A stretch of 64,000 bases of DNA from the NCBI GenBank assembly GCA_948470475.1, contig OX419346.1, forward strand, positions 21,360,417 to 21,424,416. The letters are read 5' to 3'. Position numbers and translations under genes: made by a program. How positions within the stretch are numbered: position 1 is the stretch's first letter; the number at the start of each line of letters is the position of its first letter. The stretch is from Galaxea fascicularis. Lineage: Eukaryota > Cnidaria > Anthozoa > Scleractinia > Euphylliidae. Of the stretch, positions 32,447 through 43,443 are shown in pieces. Under the pieces are notes generated by a model, which worked only from the letters and a program-made list of their open reading frames with translations, was not told where the DNA came from and ran no database searches.

Positions 32447-34942
32447 GCTTCCTATAGTTATGGCACAATAGCGTGACAGTTCCCCTTTAATAGCACGTAA
32501 GGAATTAGATAATTGCTCGGCAGCTTTCATTTGAATGGTTAAACTTTACTCCTTATTCCCTTACTTGGCTGGGCCTGAACACCCTTTTCAATCTTAAATC
32601 AATTGACCAGCAGAAATAGTAATAAACTGTACTTGTATATATATGTATATATGTTTTAAAAAAAAAAGATTTCAAGTATGTTGTTTGTCTCTGGCCGGCA
32701 CTGGCGAGTTAATTAGTTAAAAAGCTTCTTGTGGGTTGCTTCTTCAGTCTCATTTCATTCCTTATTCTCATTCCAGTCTCATTCCAGTTTCAATTTCAGT
32801 CAGAGAGCAAATCCCTGTAAACCGACGCCTTATTACTATTGTTGTTAATTTTTTTTTTGAGCTTGTTCAAATCGATTCAGTTATTCAGTCGGACTGTTGC
32901 AGACAGGAGTTATTGTTGCTTTGATGCAGTTGCAGTGCAGTTGTTGATGGTGTACAAAGCATCTAAACTTAATTCGGGTGTAAAAAATTGTGACCCACGA
33001 ATCATGCAGATCAACAGTGTTTGACCCAAAAATTGGGACGTAATTAGTCTTATTTTCATGGCTAGTCTGACACGCATGTTTCGTCTCTGCCAAGAGACTC
33101 ATCAGAGACCTTTCGGTGAAATCAGGCATCTTGGCATCATTAAAACAAAACTAAAATTGAATGTCAGTTTACGTTGATCTTGTTAACAACAACTGAAGAA
33201 CTGTTGTGTTTCCATAAATACTGTAGTTTTTCGCGGAATAGCGCTTGTTCGCGGGGATTCCGACATCAGACTTTTATTTATAGCATCTCCGAAAATGCGT
33301 GGGTGGTAACAGCTCCATGGAACTATTTATAAAGTCATTAGTCAAGTGCTCCTGGAGTATTTTAATGTTGCGCTTGTTCGTGAATCCTGATATGGTGTAA
33401 CAAAACGGTCTTAATGATTTTCCGAAATAGCAAACCTCGACACGTGAAAACATCTCTGAAATTTTTTCAATAGCCTTTTGTTTTCCTTTAGAGCTTTTGT
33501 CAACTGGCTTGGTTCAATTGTTATGCAGTAGTCTTTCCAGTGTAAGTTTCTTAGTGAATACGAACTGTTCTGATTATCTCTTTCACAGTTCCAAACCTTT
33601 AAATTAGTTACAGTCCAACTGATGCGCTCTCCTCCTTTATGTCATAATAGTTTGGTCGGTGTTGATCGTTAATAAAACGTTTCATACTTGTCTCAGTATA
33701 AATACCATAAACCGCTTTAGCTTAGGTAAAAATATTTGGGATTTTTTTTTTTCAGTTCTGCTGCCAATAGTAGCACGAGAAAAGCTTTATTGACTTTCTT
33801 CACAATATGTAGTCGATATTACGTGAAGGAATGCAGCTAGCGTCAGAAAGTTGTACACGAGTTTACAATCATATGCATATCTTGACACGTAGCGGTAGTT
33901 CAGAGTATCTCGGTTCAATCTTGACAACGTGCTATTCCTTGACTGACTTGACAAGTTTAGTTTAAAGGGAGACTCACTCAAGGCAACAAATTCCTTTATA
34001 CTCTCTTGGTAGAAAATGAAACTGCATCCCTTCTGTATTTCTTTAATTTAATAATAGAACTCGAATGTGTAGCATTTATTAAAACACTTTGTTCAACAGA
34101 CATTCCACTCGTGGTTTCGCCAGCTAAAGGTCATTGCCGAAAAATGAACAATCAGATAAATATAGAGCTTGATAGAATTGAAGCTTTTGATTTAAGCTAA
34201 CGGAATGGTGTTTCAGATACACAGTATTTTACTGAAGAGTACGTCATTACAGTAAAATACCAAACCCATCAAGATAGCATTTCAATCGAGGTATCTCCAA
34301 GTCGAGTAATTCAATTCAATAAATATACCAGGCGGCCGACAAAAATTCCCTCATCGCTTGACTAAGACTGATAAATTGTACCACAAGCTTAAGTTTGCAG
34401 ACATTTCCTCCGGTTAGAAATGATATTCGTGAATGCTTCGTCAGTTTTGCTCCGTGGAAGTTAAGAAATTGCAGGAAATATGATATTTCAGAATCTGCAT
34501 AATATTATTGACTGAATATTTGAAATCACTGAACCGACAAGAGTGATCGATACAAATAAACTTAACCTTGTTCAATGTTTTTATAGTTGCTTTAAAATTT
34601 GAAAACAAATTTCATATAGGGGTCTGTGATCCTACGTTATCCCCGCTTTTAAAGCCATCTTTAATGGCACTCTTTCAAGACACGAAAGCTCTGATCGAAG
34701 CCGCACCCTAAAATCCACGTGGGCAGAAATTATTAAAATATTATTATTCGCTTTAGCATGGTTTAAACGCATCCTGAGTTCTTGCACGTTTAACCGGGCC
34801 CGAGAGCTAAGGCATTCGCTAGACGGGCGATCCACTTCCTTTATCAAGAGACTTCCAGTAGAAACTCAAGAAAAGCAAAGCTTCAAGTACTGAACAGTAC
34901 CAAATACGCAAGTAGTGTCCATTGTTATCATACGTCACTTAC
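32447..34942. other. no gene recognised
   Basis: AT-rich DNA, including a TA microsatellite near 32636-32652. No domain, RNA gene or transposon end could be supported. Confidence 0.4.
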
Positions 34943-35005
34943 CGTGGATCCGTAGAGCACCAGTTGCAAGAAAAACGCTTTTACTAACAGTATCACCCCC
35001 TCCAT
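34943..35005 (-). CDS. candidate signal-peptide first exon
   Basis: Twenty-one codons beginning MEGVILLVKAFFLQ, strongly hydrophobic, ending in phase 0 at the donor GTAAGT. It shares strand and phase with the TNF receptor first exon downstream. It could be a distant alternative first exon of that gene, the leader of a gene whose remaining exons are lost, or chance. Confidence 0.35.
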
Positions 35006-35356
35006 TTCGATCGCCCGAACGCAAATATTCGATAATCGTTTTCAAATAAGTAAATGCACTATGCGCGCGCGAAGACATGCATTCGATTGTCATTTGATTG
35101 GCATTTGAACTGTGACCAAGTCTGGAATTCCGCTGACTTGGCAAATTTATTGATCAGTGCATGACAACTGATTTCCTGTCGAATATCATTTATCAGATGA
35201 TTGAGAATTCGAGTAACTCTATAGTGCTTCGTTGAGTACAAAATTTCTAAACGAAACTCAGAACTTGAGGAATGTTCGATGGCAGTTGGGGAGTTTATCA
35301 ACAAACTACAAACAAGTCATGCTTTCATAGGTGTATAGTAAAACTAATAACTATAA

Positions 35357-35485
35357 GGCCCGGTTCAAACGTCGAACTTTACATGTGCGGAATTGAATGC
35401 AAATGAGGGAACACAATAGTCTTTCTCAATAGTCTTAGTAGTCTTTAGATTCGGCATATGTGAAGTTCGACTTTTGAACCGGGCC
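35357..35485. mobile_element. short MITE, PIF/Harbinger-like
   Basis: Terminal inverted repeats GGCCCGGTTCAAA(A).GTCGAACTT at both ends, 129 bp in all, bordered by TAA (35354-35356 and 35486-35488). A TAA three-base duplication is typical of PIF/Harbinger elements. Confidence 0.7.
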
Positions 35486-36160
35486 TAACCCAGCCGTTTA
35501 TGTGTCGTGATGCAAGACCAGCCGCCTCGAATGCGTTTGTTTGTCCTAAACCACAGAATGATACGTTGATTACTTTATTGACACCATTAAATAAAGATTT
35601 ATCGTAAACTGCAGACTTCATACTTGTCAAAAAACATTTAACATTAATTCATTTTCTTTAAATGTCTTCGTGGCCTGAGGGTAGTGGACCTATGAACTTA
35701 TCTACAGACAAAACACTAAAGTTTGAAAAGAGAAACGCTGCGCTCCCTCACGTTTTTGAAATCAAAGTGAAGTACGCTTTTCACTTACTCTGAAAAAAGT
35801 GAGTGAAAAGAATCTGATTGCCACATTAAGCAGTTCTGATCTCTTTAGTCCGTAAATTGTTTTGAATTCCTTTACATTGATTCCTATCGCCACGCTTAGA
35901 TCATTTTTTTTTATGGGGCGCGTTAATCAAAGAGTAGAACTAACGAATTGCCTTGTTCATATTCAGAAATATTCTAATAAACCGTTATTAAGCTTTCCTC
36001 GATGTTTCCTCGCAAGCCTTTTTAGCTTCGGTACAGCACTTTTCACTACATTTTCTTTCATTCGTTCATCGGAGTTAAATGCCAAGTTGGCCGCAGTGGG
36101 CGGGCAAGTCGAGGACGTTAGAGCATACTCTAGGCCTTTCATTTGGGCACATTAACTTAC

Positions 36161-36202
36161 CGTTTCGGCGACAGTGGTAATCAAATACAATAACAGAAAC
36201 AT
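36161..36202 (-). CDS. candidate signal-peptide first exon
   Basis: Fourteen codons, MFLLLYLITTVAET, then donor GTAAGT in phase 0, on the same strand as the TNF receptor. A CRE-like GACGTC lies about 30 bp upstream. Same three interpretations as the exon at 34943. Confidence 0.35.
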
Positions 36203-36912
36203 TGTGACTTCTTGTTACTTGCTGAACTCTTGACGTCGTCAGCAAGTAAGTAGCAAACGCATTGAGATCATGAAAACATCAGTATTCAAAATACTACTTA
36301 ATGAGACACGTGTGCGCAGACGTTATCAGAGGGACTTTGGAACTGTGAATATGTTAGCATTTGTTTAGAGAGGGAACAAGACTGGACCTGCCATATGCAT
36401 TTATGGAATAAAATCATTGGCACCTTCAAAACATATACAATTCGCTTGAGTTTACAGGCGACAATGCGAGAGGCTTTAAAAAGCCCAGCCCTTTATCCCT
36501 TGTAAGGCACAGGAGAAATTAATTCGGAAAATACATGGTAATCTTAATTATAAGTAATTAGTTGTAAGTATTCTAAGTACTATAAATCCCTACACAGCTT
36601 TTTCGTAACCTTTACGCGTCATAATCTCAAACTTATTTATTAGCCGCATTTTGGGTGCTAGCTAAGTGAGAGAAGAAGAGAAATTTTCCATACGCTAAGC
36701 TAGTGAGAAAATTAAACATAGCCGCCTCCTGTTTTCTTTCATCCTAAGAAAGGACTGGAAATTATTCTTTGAGGAAGTGAGATGATACTTCCTTTGTTTT
36801 GCTATATTGGCTCAAGTTGACCACTCATTCCTAGTACCATTATTTGTTGGCTGCAGTGTGGGTCTAATGTAAGAATATACACAAGAATATTGTCAGCCTA
36901 AAATAAGAATAT

Positions 36913-38472
36913 TCAGCCCGGGCCGGAAAAAACAAAAAGACAAAAGTGTGTACTAACATACTCTTTCAAAATAATGTGCGCGGTCCCCTTTATCATTAAA
37001 AATATATTGGTTCCAGCATGAACCTCATGAAGGCCAAATAGTTGACTGCGCTCAACGCGGAAATGTCCGTGAAGTAAAAATGAACTTCCAGGAGAGATTC
37101 CTCCACTGGCGGCTGGAGAGAACGAGGCCGAGGAAGGAGGATTCATTAAGAATTAGAAATCACCGAAGTCTAGTAACTTCCGTCAGCTAAAGAACCGCCA
37201 GCTCTCTTTCGTGCAAGATCACGTCTTGCCTTCTCAAGTTGCCATTCCCAGCGTCCAACTACCCTCGGCCAATTCTTCAAGCCAAGAAGAATTTATCAGT
37301 TCCAGTCCCCATTTTTATAAGGCTTCTGGGATTCCGTCTGTGAGGTCTGTTGAAAGGAACTTATGTCATTCTAAATGTACCTCATTCAGTTTCTGCTTCA
37401 TCATTAGCTATAAAGAAACTTGGATTAATGAACCCTTTCCATGATCATAAGGGGTTCCATGTCGCCAAATTTAACTAGAGATTTTGCAAGGTACAAGAGA
37501 TGTTTTATTGATGGAAACCCAAAATAACGCCCCACGAATGTTTAAAACGACTCTTCTGAAGCAGCTTTTGTTTTTAAGTTTCCCCTGGTTTCAGGCAATA
37601 ATTAATCACAAACTAGTGCTCTTTTAGGTAATTAACTTGATCGTTTACTCTTAACATGCTGACACCACTTTGCAAAAACAAAGTTGTTGGTTATGATTTC
37701 ACGGAATCGTGATCCTAAGACATAAAAACAGCCATGACGTAACGCTAGCTAGCTAAACTAAATTATCTAATTTAGGGTAGCTAGGCTCATCCCGAAACTC
37801 AATACTTTTTGTCTCCTTGGATCGTAGCTGCCTGGGCAAGGGAAAGACTAGACTTCGATAAACGTCGATACTGCATTGTTTGTATCGGCTGTATCTTTGT
37901 TTATTGTGTAGACAAATGAGTTTTAGTGCTATTGCAGCACTCAAGACGGCTTGAAGCAACTTACCAAGATCAGCTACATGTAAAATGTTATCCTCATCGG
38001 CATCACCAGCGTTGTTCATCCATGTTATTATCACCAATATCAGCACAAGGTTGTTCGCCAATGTCAGTAACATAATGATAATCATCACTTCGGGGCTGGT
38101 TTTCTTTTGCCTCTTATCTTAAAAAATGGGGATTCAAAAAGGATTACTCAACAAATTGCTGAAAAGCATAACAACTTCGCGATGATGGTGATAAAACCAC
38201 TCGCGTTATCTATAATACTGAATTGTCTGTATCTTTCAGTTTAGTGCAGAACGCTACAAAAAAAGCGTGGCGAGTGAAAGCGAGAGCAAGCGAAGTCATT
38301 ATGCTTTTCAAGGATTGAAAGATTGCGGCATTCAATTAAACAGTTACTTGTAGTTTGGATTAAAATTGGCGATTTACATTTGAGATCGAATTCTCTATGC
38401 TTGCAACTATGCTGAGATTCCAGATAACTGGCATACTCAGAAGAACTTACTTGTAATCAAGTTACTAGTCAT
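36913..38472 (-). CDS. possible TNF ligand-like gene (partial model)
   Basis: Candidate exons 38472-38451 (MTSNLIT..), 38117-37965 and 37112-36913, each with canonical sites and matching phase 1. Joined, they would give a short cytoplasmic N-terminus with KRQKK, a single span (MIIIMLLTLANNLVLILVII) and an outward C-terminus, the type II layout of TNF ligands. The last exon has an excellent pyrimidine-rich acceptor and ends with LFGLHEVHAGTNIFLMI..VSTHFCLFVFSGPG, which resembles the final two strands of a TNF homology domain (G-L-F-x-L..G-x-x-I-x-V..S-x-F-G-L-F). The N-terminal half of that domain was not found in the intervening 850 bp, so the gene is either broken, mis-modelled or not a TNF. 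It lies upstream of the TNF receptor on the same strand. Confidence 0.4.
37170..37292 (-). other. orphan charged reading frame
   Basis: An open stretch without ATG reads WEWQLEKARRDLARKRAGGS and ends at a stop at 37170. Its composition looks coding (helical, charged), but no family was recognised and no splice sites link it to neighbours. Confidence 0.25.
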
Positions 38473-39274
38473 ATCCTTGGGCAACCCCCCGCTCTTATGT
38501 CTATGCTCGGTAGATGTAAGTTCGTTGCTGTCTCGTAAAGAATGTACCTACGTGCTGATCGGCGCCGGCTAAATGTGTCTTTCTCTCTCTAATTGTACAC
38601 ATTCTAACAAGCTAAAATTTCATCAATGCATTGTTAATTGTAGGCGAAAATTGACTGACACATTCACAGGGGATATCGAAAACACGAGATCATCGATAAT
38701 AGGTTAAATAAGCAGCTTAACTTTAAGACTGAGTGAGTGATAACCGTGAGCATCACAGTTTGACACACTTAACTCAAAGGCCACCCACCTCAGCGGTGAT
38801 TCGAGCTTCGGCTACAGCCAGACTATATCGGCAACAGACTCAAAAACTAATAGCATATTTCTTCCAACAGTTTAGCCTTATAACTAATTGTTTGCCAAAT
38901 ATAGCTGTAACAAAGAAGCTTAACATTGTCAATAATATCCGTGTTTGTTTTATGGTGTTGTCATCGGAAGAGCTAAATTAACAAGTCAACAAAAATAGCT
39001 CTTATGACCGATTCAACGAGCGAAAGAATGCGTGTGACAGTTTAACTGGTTTCTCATGTTTGATTTGTGTTTACGCTCCGCGTTCATTTCCTTGTCCGTT
39101 TAAAGTTAACAAACAGATCAGACTGTTTACTAAGTAATGGGCGAAATCACTGACATTGCACGAAATATTGCTGCAATAAAGAGGCTCTGTAGAGCCAGGA
39201 CAAAACATTACAGCCGGCTAATGCATGTAAAATGCCTGAGGTCCCAGACAGAAAAAAAAAGACGGAAAGGCGAT
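38473..39274. other. no gene recognised
   Basis: Unassigned DNA between the TNF-like exons and the large inverted duplication. Confidence 0.35.
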
Positions 39275-39749
39275 AGTATGGAACGCCAAGGGTGACAAAA
39301 GGTTCAAAAATAAAATATAGGTTGTACCACTGAATATGTGCCGTAATACGTTATATATGGGTTGAAAATTGCACAAATATGGTTCATAATAAGCAAAATA
39401 TGGGCTTCTTGAAACTCGATATATATGTTGTTGCAGCGTCAAATATATAGGTTGAAATTATCGATTTCTTCGATCTTCGGAAAATCTTCGTAACACGTGG
39501 ACGCGCGCGTGACGTGGGACAGGTCGAGGGAGCTTTCGCCATTTTGGAATTGATCATGGACAATGCTTACCGAAACAGGTAGACTGCGAATTCAAAGACA
39601 AGCGTGACAGTCGACTGTGGCGCCAAATGTCAACGATTTCGGTCACGTGGCTTTATTTGTCAAATCGAAAAGCTGAACGCACGTGGTCACATTCCTTTCT
39701 CCTTGCTGACTAGACTCCGCCGGTCGCACTCTGAAGTCAACCTTCCACG

Positions 39750-41309
39750 ATGCTACAACTGAAGGTTTTTTATAACATTCCTCAAGATGACAGGTGTGAA
39801 GTTATCTTCACGGAACAGGCTATAGAAACTTTTGAGGATCTCATGCAAGTCATTAGAGCTAAAATTCAAAGTTTAGAATTTATACCTGACGCAGAACTGC
39901 GGGTGCAGTACACAGATGATGAGAACACGTTGATAACTCTGCGCGCCAACGACTCCTTCCTCGATGCTTGGCGTTGTGCTTTAAATGTAGCAGGGACGGC
40001 ATTTCGCCGCTTAAAAATAAACATCACTTGGCAGCCTAAATCGACGCCGGAGTTAATTTCCGCGAAGCGACAGGAAATAAGAGAGGGTAGCCATCGCGAA
40101 ACGGGAGGAGAATCAAGGAGAAAACTCAAATTTGGTGAGAACATTTCAGAACAGCCGTTTTCTTTTCCGACAAGTACTAGTCAAACAGCAAAATCGGACG
40201 CATCTTTATTTGATTCAAGTCATTGTTCTACCCGTTCGTCGATTCCTGAACCGGCCGAGACGCGAAGAATCGACCCGTTATCATCTCCACCGCGAAAACA
40301 GCAGCGTTTAGTTACATGCGATCCGCCTGAACTAGGAGCACTGAACACTGCTCCACCTTCAAAGTATATGTCTCCTTTAGATCTTCTAATATCAGACAAA
40401 ACTAAAGAAGTAACTGAAGAGAAGGAAAAAGTGATGGAGAAGGAAAAGGAAGTACAAGAGTTGTCAGCGAAATACGGAAAACAAGCGGGAATCGATTACT
40501 CGAAACCCGCTTGTACTAACTGCCATCGGCGCGAAAGACACAACAGGGTCAATTGCCCATACAAAGCTCACCCTTGCCAATCAGCAGAAATTTGTGGAGA
40601 CCTAAACAAACACAAAGATGAAAAAGACATTCTTTCTCGGGCGGTAAACGAACTGAACACTGCAAAGAAAAGTCTGGAGAAACTGCAAAGTGGTCTGTCA
40701 ACGAAGATTGCACTGAAGAATCAAACTACAAACTCCTTCTCGAGTGTTATGCGATCTCGATTGATTAACGAGTGCAAACCGCGCTACCTTACTTCTCAAG
40801 GGTTTGAAAACTGGCGCCAGGTAAACATGGATTTAAAGAAACTTGAATCCCACTTCAAGGGGAAAATTCCTTCTGCTGATGTAAGCTTACTTGAGGCACT
40901 GACTGAATATGATAACAAGATAAGTCTAGGTCAATTCAATCAGAAAGCCCAACACCAAGGAAACCCCGTGCGAACTTTGTGGGAATTGAAAGGTATCGAA
41001 TGGCCCTCGCAAAGCCCTGAACCTCTTCAACGTAAACCTATTGCCTCATCTCATAGTAGCGTTACTTTTAGCAGTCCTTTGTTTACTCGCACTCAACTCG
41101 AACCGTTGACAGTCGAAGAAGAAGAGGAACAACTGGCGGCTGCACTCAAGGAAAGTACCACTCTCCGCACTGAGGCGCGAACTAATGCCAGTGAGACAAT
41201 TACTCGAACACTCTCTGTTGGTGAAAGTGATTACGAGATTGAGCGAACTCAGCTTAACGATGCTGCAAACGCTCTACTTAATCTGTCCGAATTAAAAAAC
41301 CCAAAATAG
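39750..41309 (+). CDS. PB1-domain and zinc-knuckle protein carried by the transposon
   Basis: An intact 519-residue single-exon protein. Residues 1-95 look like a PB1 domain: MLQLKVFYN start, a central basic/hydrophobic helix and the acidic loop QYTDDENTLITL, as in type I PB1 domains that pair with a basic partner surface. A low-complexity Ser/Pro/Arg region follows, then a Lys/Glu coiled coil (about 222-245). A zinc-knuckle-like C-x2-C-x5-H-x4-C begins at CTNCHRRERHNRVNC (about 259), followed by more Cys and His. The C-terminal part is helical with an acidic EEEEE stretch. It is not a transposase. PB1 domains oligomerise, so it may be an accessory protein that multimerises or binds nucleic acid for transposition. 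It ends 375 bp from the end of the convergent transposase gene. The role is inferred only from its place between the TIRs. Confidence 0.88.
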   Translation: MLQLKVFYNIPQDDRCEVIFTEQAIETFEDLMQVIRAKIQSLEFIPDAELRVQYTDDENTLITLRANDSFLDAWRCALNVAGTAFRRLKINITWQPKSTPELISAKRQEIREGSHRETGGESRRKLKFGENISEQPFSFPTSTSQTAKSDASLFDSSHCSTRSSIPEPAETRRIDPLSSPPRKQQRLVTCDPPELGALNTAPPSKYMSPLDLLISDKTKEVTEEKEKVMEKEKEVQELSAKYGKQAGIDYSKPACTNCHRRERHNRVNCPYKAHPCQSAEICGDLNKHKDEKDILSRAVNELNTAKKSLEKLQSGLSTKIALKNQTTNSFSSVMRSRLINECKPRYLTSQGFENWRQVNMDLKKLESHFKGKIPSADVSLLEALTEYDNKISLGQFNQKAQHQGNPVRTLWELKGIEWPSQSPEPLQRKPIASSHSSVTFSSPLFTRTQLEPLTVEEEEEQLAAALKESTTLRTEARTNASETITRTLSVGESDYEIERTQLNDAANALLNLSELKNPK

Positions 41310-41684
41310 TTTCAAGTCAATTGCGAATAGGAGACACAATGTCTGTGTAAATTACCGACTTGAACCTTGTTGTGTTTTGTAACTCTTGAACTTTTCACAT
41401 AAATGCGTTGAAATTTGGATGCTGTAGCTAAAGAAGTGAAACTTGTTTTGAAAGAAATACTGGTATTAAAATTTCGTGTTATATTTGTACAACTGAACAG
41501 GGCATGAAGCGACGGAAAGTAAACAAACACGCGGTTGTCACGTCGGCAAACAAATCACCCGAGTAGAATGAACGCATGAAATACGAGAATGCCTACATCC
41601 GCTACATCACATATATTTATTTGTATCCTTCATTACCTCACATTGCACGAACCAACAGCGCAAATGTTACTCAGCACTAATAGC

Positions 41685-42752
41685 TTACAAGATAAAGTTG
41701 TAAAATCCAAACATGTCTTCAGTGGTTACTAGATCTAAAGCCTCGTAGATTGCTACATGAACATTTTCCCGCAACAGTCGTCCGAATTCTTCCCTCTTTA
41801 ACACAGTTTTCATTTTATTGAAAACGTATTCTGCAATGTTGAATTCTGGTGAAAGAGATGGCGTATAAATGATTTGTGCTCCCATCTGCAATAGCCATCT
41901 TTGCAAAATGTTCCCAGTCTCATATCGATGTGTGGGGCAGTTGTCCAGTATGATATAATCGCCAAATTCAATAGCGGGATTTCCAAGTGCAGTTGTGACT
42001 CGGCCAGCTTCTGCAAAGAAATTAAGAAAATTTGTAGAATCCGAAGCTCCTTCCACAGTGTTTGCGTAAAGTACTCCTTCTAGTCCACACAATAGGCTAA
42101 GTGTTACATTTGCGCCTTTCTTATTGCCAGAAATCACTTCAACCGCTGCTTCTCCTGTAAGAGAATTTCCATAAACGGGATTTCCTGTCCCAGTGTGAAC
42201 ACCAGCCTCGTCAAAGAACTTGAGTTTTTCTGGCGGCAAAGCACTCACAGTATTTAGAAACTGCTGACAGTAAACAGTGTTCGCAGGGGTAAATTTTTCC
42301 GCAGATGCCTTTGTTAACCGCTTCCTAGTGAAAGGTCCCTCAGGCAACTTATTCCTGGTAGCATTTCCAATCGCTGATAAAGACGTTCCTCCGTCTAATG
42401 TGCTATAGTTTTCAAGCACTTCTTTAATCGATTTATACGGAAGGGAAGGCTTCTCCTTTTTCAGAAATTCCATCAACTGTATGTCCTCAGGCTTAAGGTG
42501 CGAAGGATTGCCTGATTTCTTCTTAGATGGTAAATGTTCACCGGTGGTGCAGAAATTTTGCCATAACTTAGAAACAAACTGATTCGAAACTCTAAACCTA
42601 TCGGCAACATCGGAATACCTTCCCGGAAAAAATCCTGATGTCGGGTCTCCACCTTCTACGATAATCGAGTCTATAATACTTCCTCTTAAGCTTTCATCGA
42701 TTGCTTTCCCGCGAATGAGACTGCGCCCTTTCCTACTAACAGAATACGCCAT
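41685..42752 (-). CDS. Tc1/mariner-like DDE transposase (DD37E)
   Basis: An intact 355-residue protein that should cut and paste its own element in the nucleus. The N-terminal 140 residues resemble the paired-type helix-turn-helix DNA-binding region (YSDVADRFRVSNQFVSKLW at about 46-64). The catalytic core has FFDEAGVH with Asp181, ILDNCPTHR with Asp270 and LSPEFNIAEYVF with Glu308. The spacing between the last Asp and Glu is 37 residues, so DD37E, rarer than the DD34E of Tc1 or DD34D of mariner. It lies between long TIRs with TA target, and its start is about 145 bp inside the right end. No frameshift or stop. A related family sometimes annotated as IS630-like is the alternative name. Confidence 0.92.
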   Translation of the reverse strand: MAYSVSRKGRSLIRGKAIDESLRGSIIDSIIVEGGDPTSGFFPGRYSDVADRFRVSNQFVSKLWQNFCTTGEHLPSKKKSGNPSHLKPEDIQLMEFLKKEKPSLPYKSIKEVLENYSTLDGGTSLSAIGNATRNKLPEGPFTRKRLTKASAEKFTPANTVYCQQFLNTVSALPPEKLKFFDEAGVHTGTGNPVYGNSLTGEAAVEVISGNKKGANVTLSLLCGLEGVLYANTVEGASDSTNFLNFFAEAGRVTTALGNPAIEFGDYIILDNCPTHRYETGNILQRWLLQMGAQIIYTPSLSPEFNIAEYVFNKMKTVLKREEFGRLLRENVHVAIYEALDLVTTEDMFGFYNFIL

Positions 42753-42957
42753 CGTTAACTAACGCACAGGAATGTGACCACATGCGTTCACCATTTTTGT
42801 CTGACAAACTAAGCCACGTGACCAAAATCGTAGACGTTTGGCGCCGAAGTCAACCGCCACGCCTGTCTTTGAATTCGCGGTCTACCTGTTTCGGTAGTAT
42901 CGATGGGATTCCGGCTATTATTTCCAGGCTCGTCGGCATATACACGACGCTGATTTT

Positions 42958-43389
42958 GAGGTCATCCAGCGAATTCATCGAAGGCTCGGAGATGCTCTTT
43001 ATTTGCTAAATTATCTTGTTAGTCGAGCGTGTTGTGCAACAAGTCCCCTTGACTATCTCGATAGACAGAACGATTTTTACTCTCTTATTACAGCCTTGCG
43101 ATCACTCTACGAGACATACACACGTAACATTTCAGCCAATGATTCAAGAGAGGATCAACGAGAAGCTTTCTGCTATCGACTGGAGACTCTTCGGGGTCGT
43201 GGGAGGCCGAGGTTTTTAATCAGCGACGATCAGATTGACGCATTAGAGAGAAGGAATTACAGCTGGAGAGCAATGTCGAGAATATTGAGAGTGTCAAAAA
43301 CGAAGACCCACTGGTCTAAAACTAAGACCCACCGTTTTTTTTTTCAGGGAAAGAGTATACAGCAAGCTGAATTGCTCTCATTTCTGTAG
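42958..43389 (+). pseudogene. left-arm copy of an element protein, truncated by insertion
   Basis: After the transposon the left arm resumes the frame HIHDADFEVIQRIHRRLGD and continues to RGRGRPRF, then into the spacer with DDQIDALERRNYSWRAMSRI, ending at a stop at 43389. GRPRF followed by an LxxxG/YSWxxI(S)xxLxVS helix-turn-helix is the usual start of integrase-like DDE proteins (rve type) in animal transposons. The N-terminal part of the protein lies on the other side of the insertion (39500-39569). No catalytic core remains. Confidence 0.65.
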
Positions 43390-43443
43390 CGCATAAATTG
43401 AAATGTCATCTGAGCCCACAACAAACTTGATAGTTACTTTATC

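Larger units (their letters stand above)
39570..42897. mobile_element. Tc1/mariner-type transposon with long TIRs and two genes
   Basis: The ends carry inverted repeats of about 130 bp with roughly 80-85% identity, starting CCGAAACAGGTAGAC at left and (C)TACCGAAACAGGTAGAC at right. The target in the uninterrupted arm shows insertion at TA; the left end has lost one TAC unit of a TACTACC run. Inside are two intact genes in convergent orientation: a PB1-domain protein (39750-41309, plus) and a DD37E transposase (42752-41685, minus). Two full-length frames imply recent activity. Confidence 0.88.

Noticed and set aside
37753..37964. reading the type II membrane frame straight through to 37753
   Set aside because: A good GTAAGT donor at 37964 ends the coding-like part; the continuation shows no domain. 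Read-through cannot be fully excluded.
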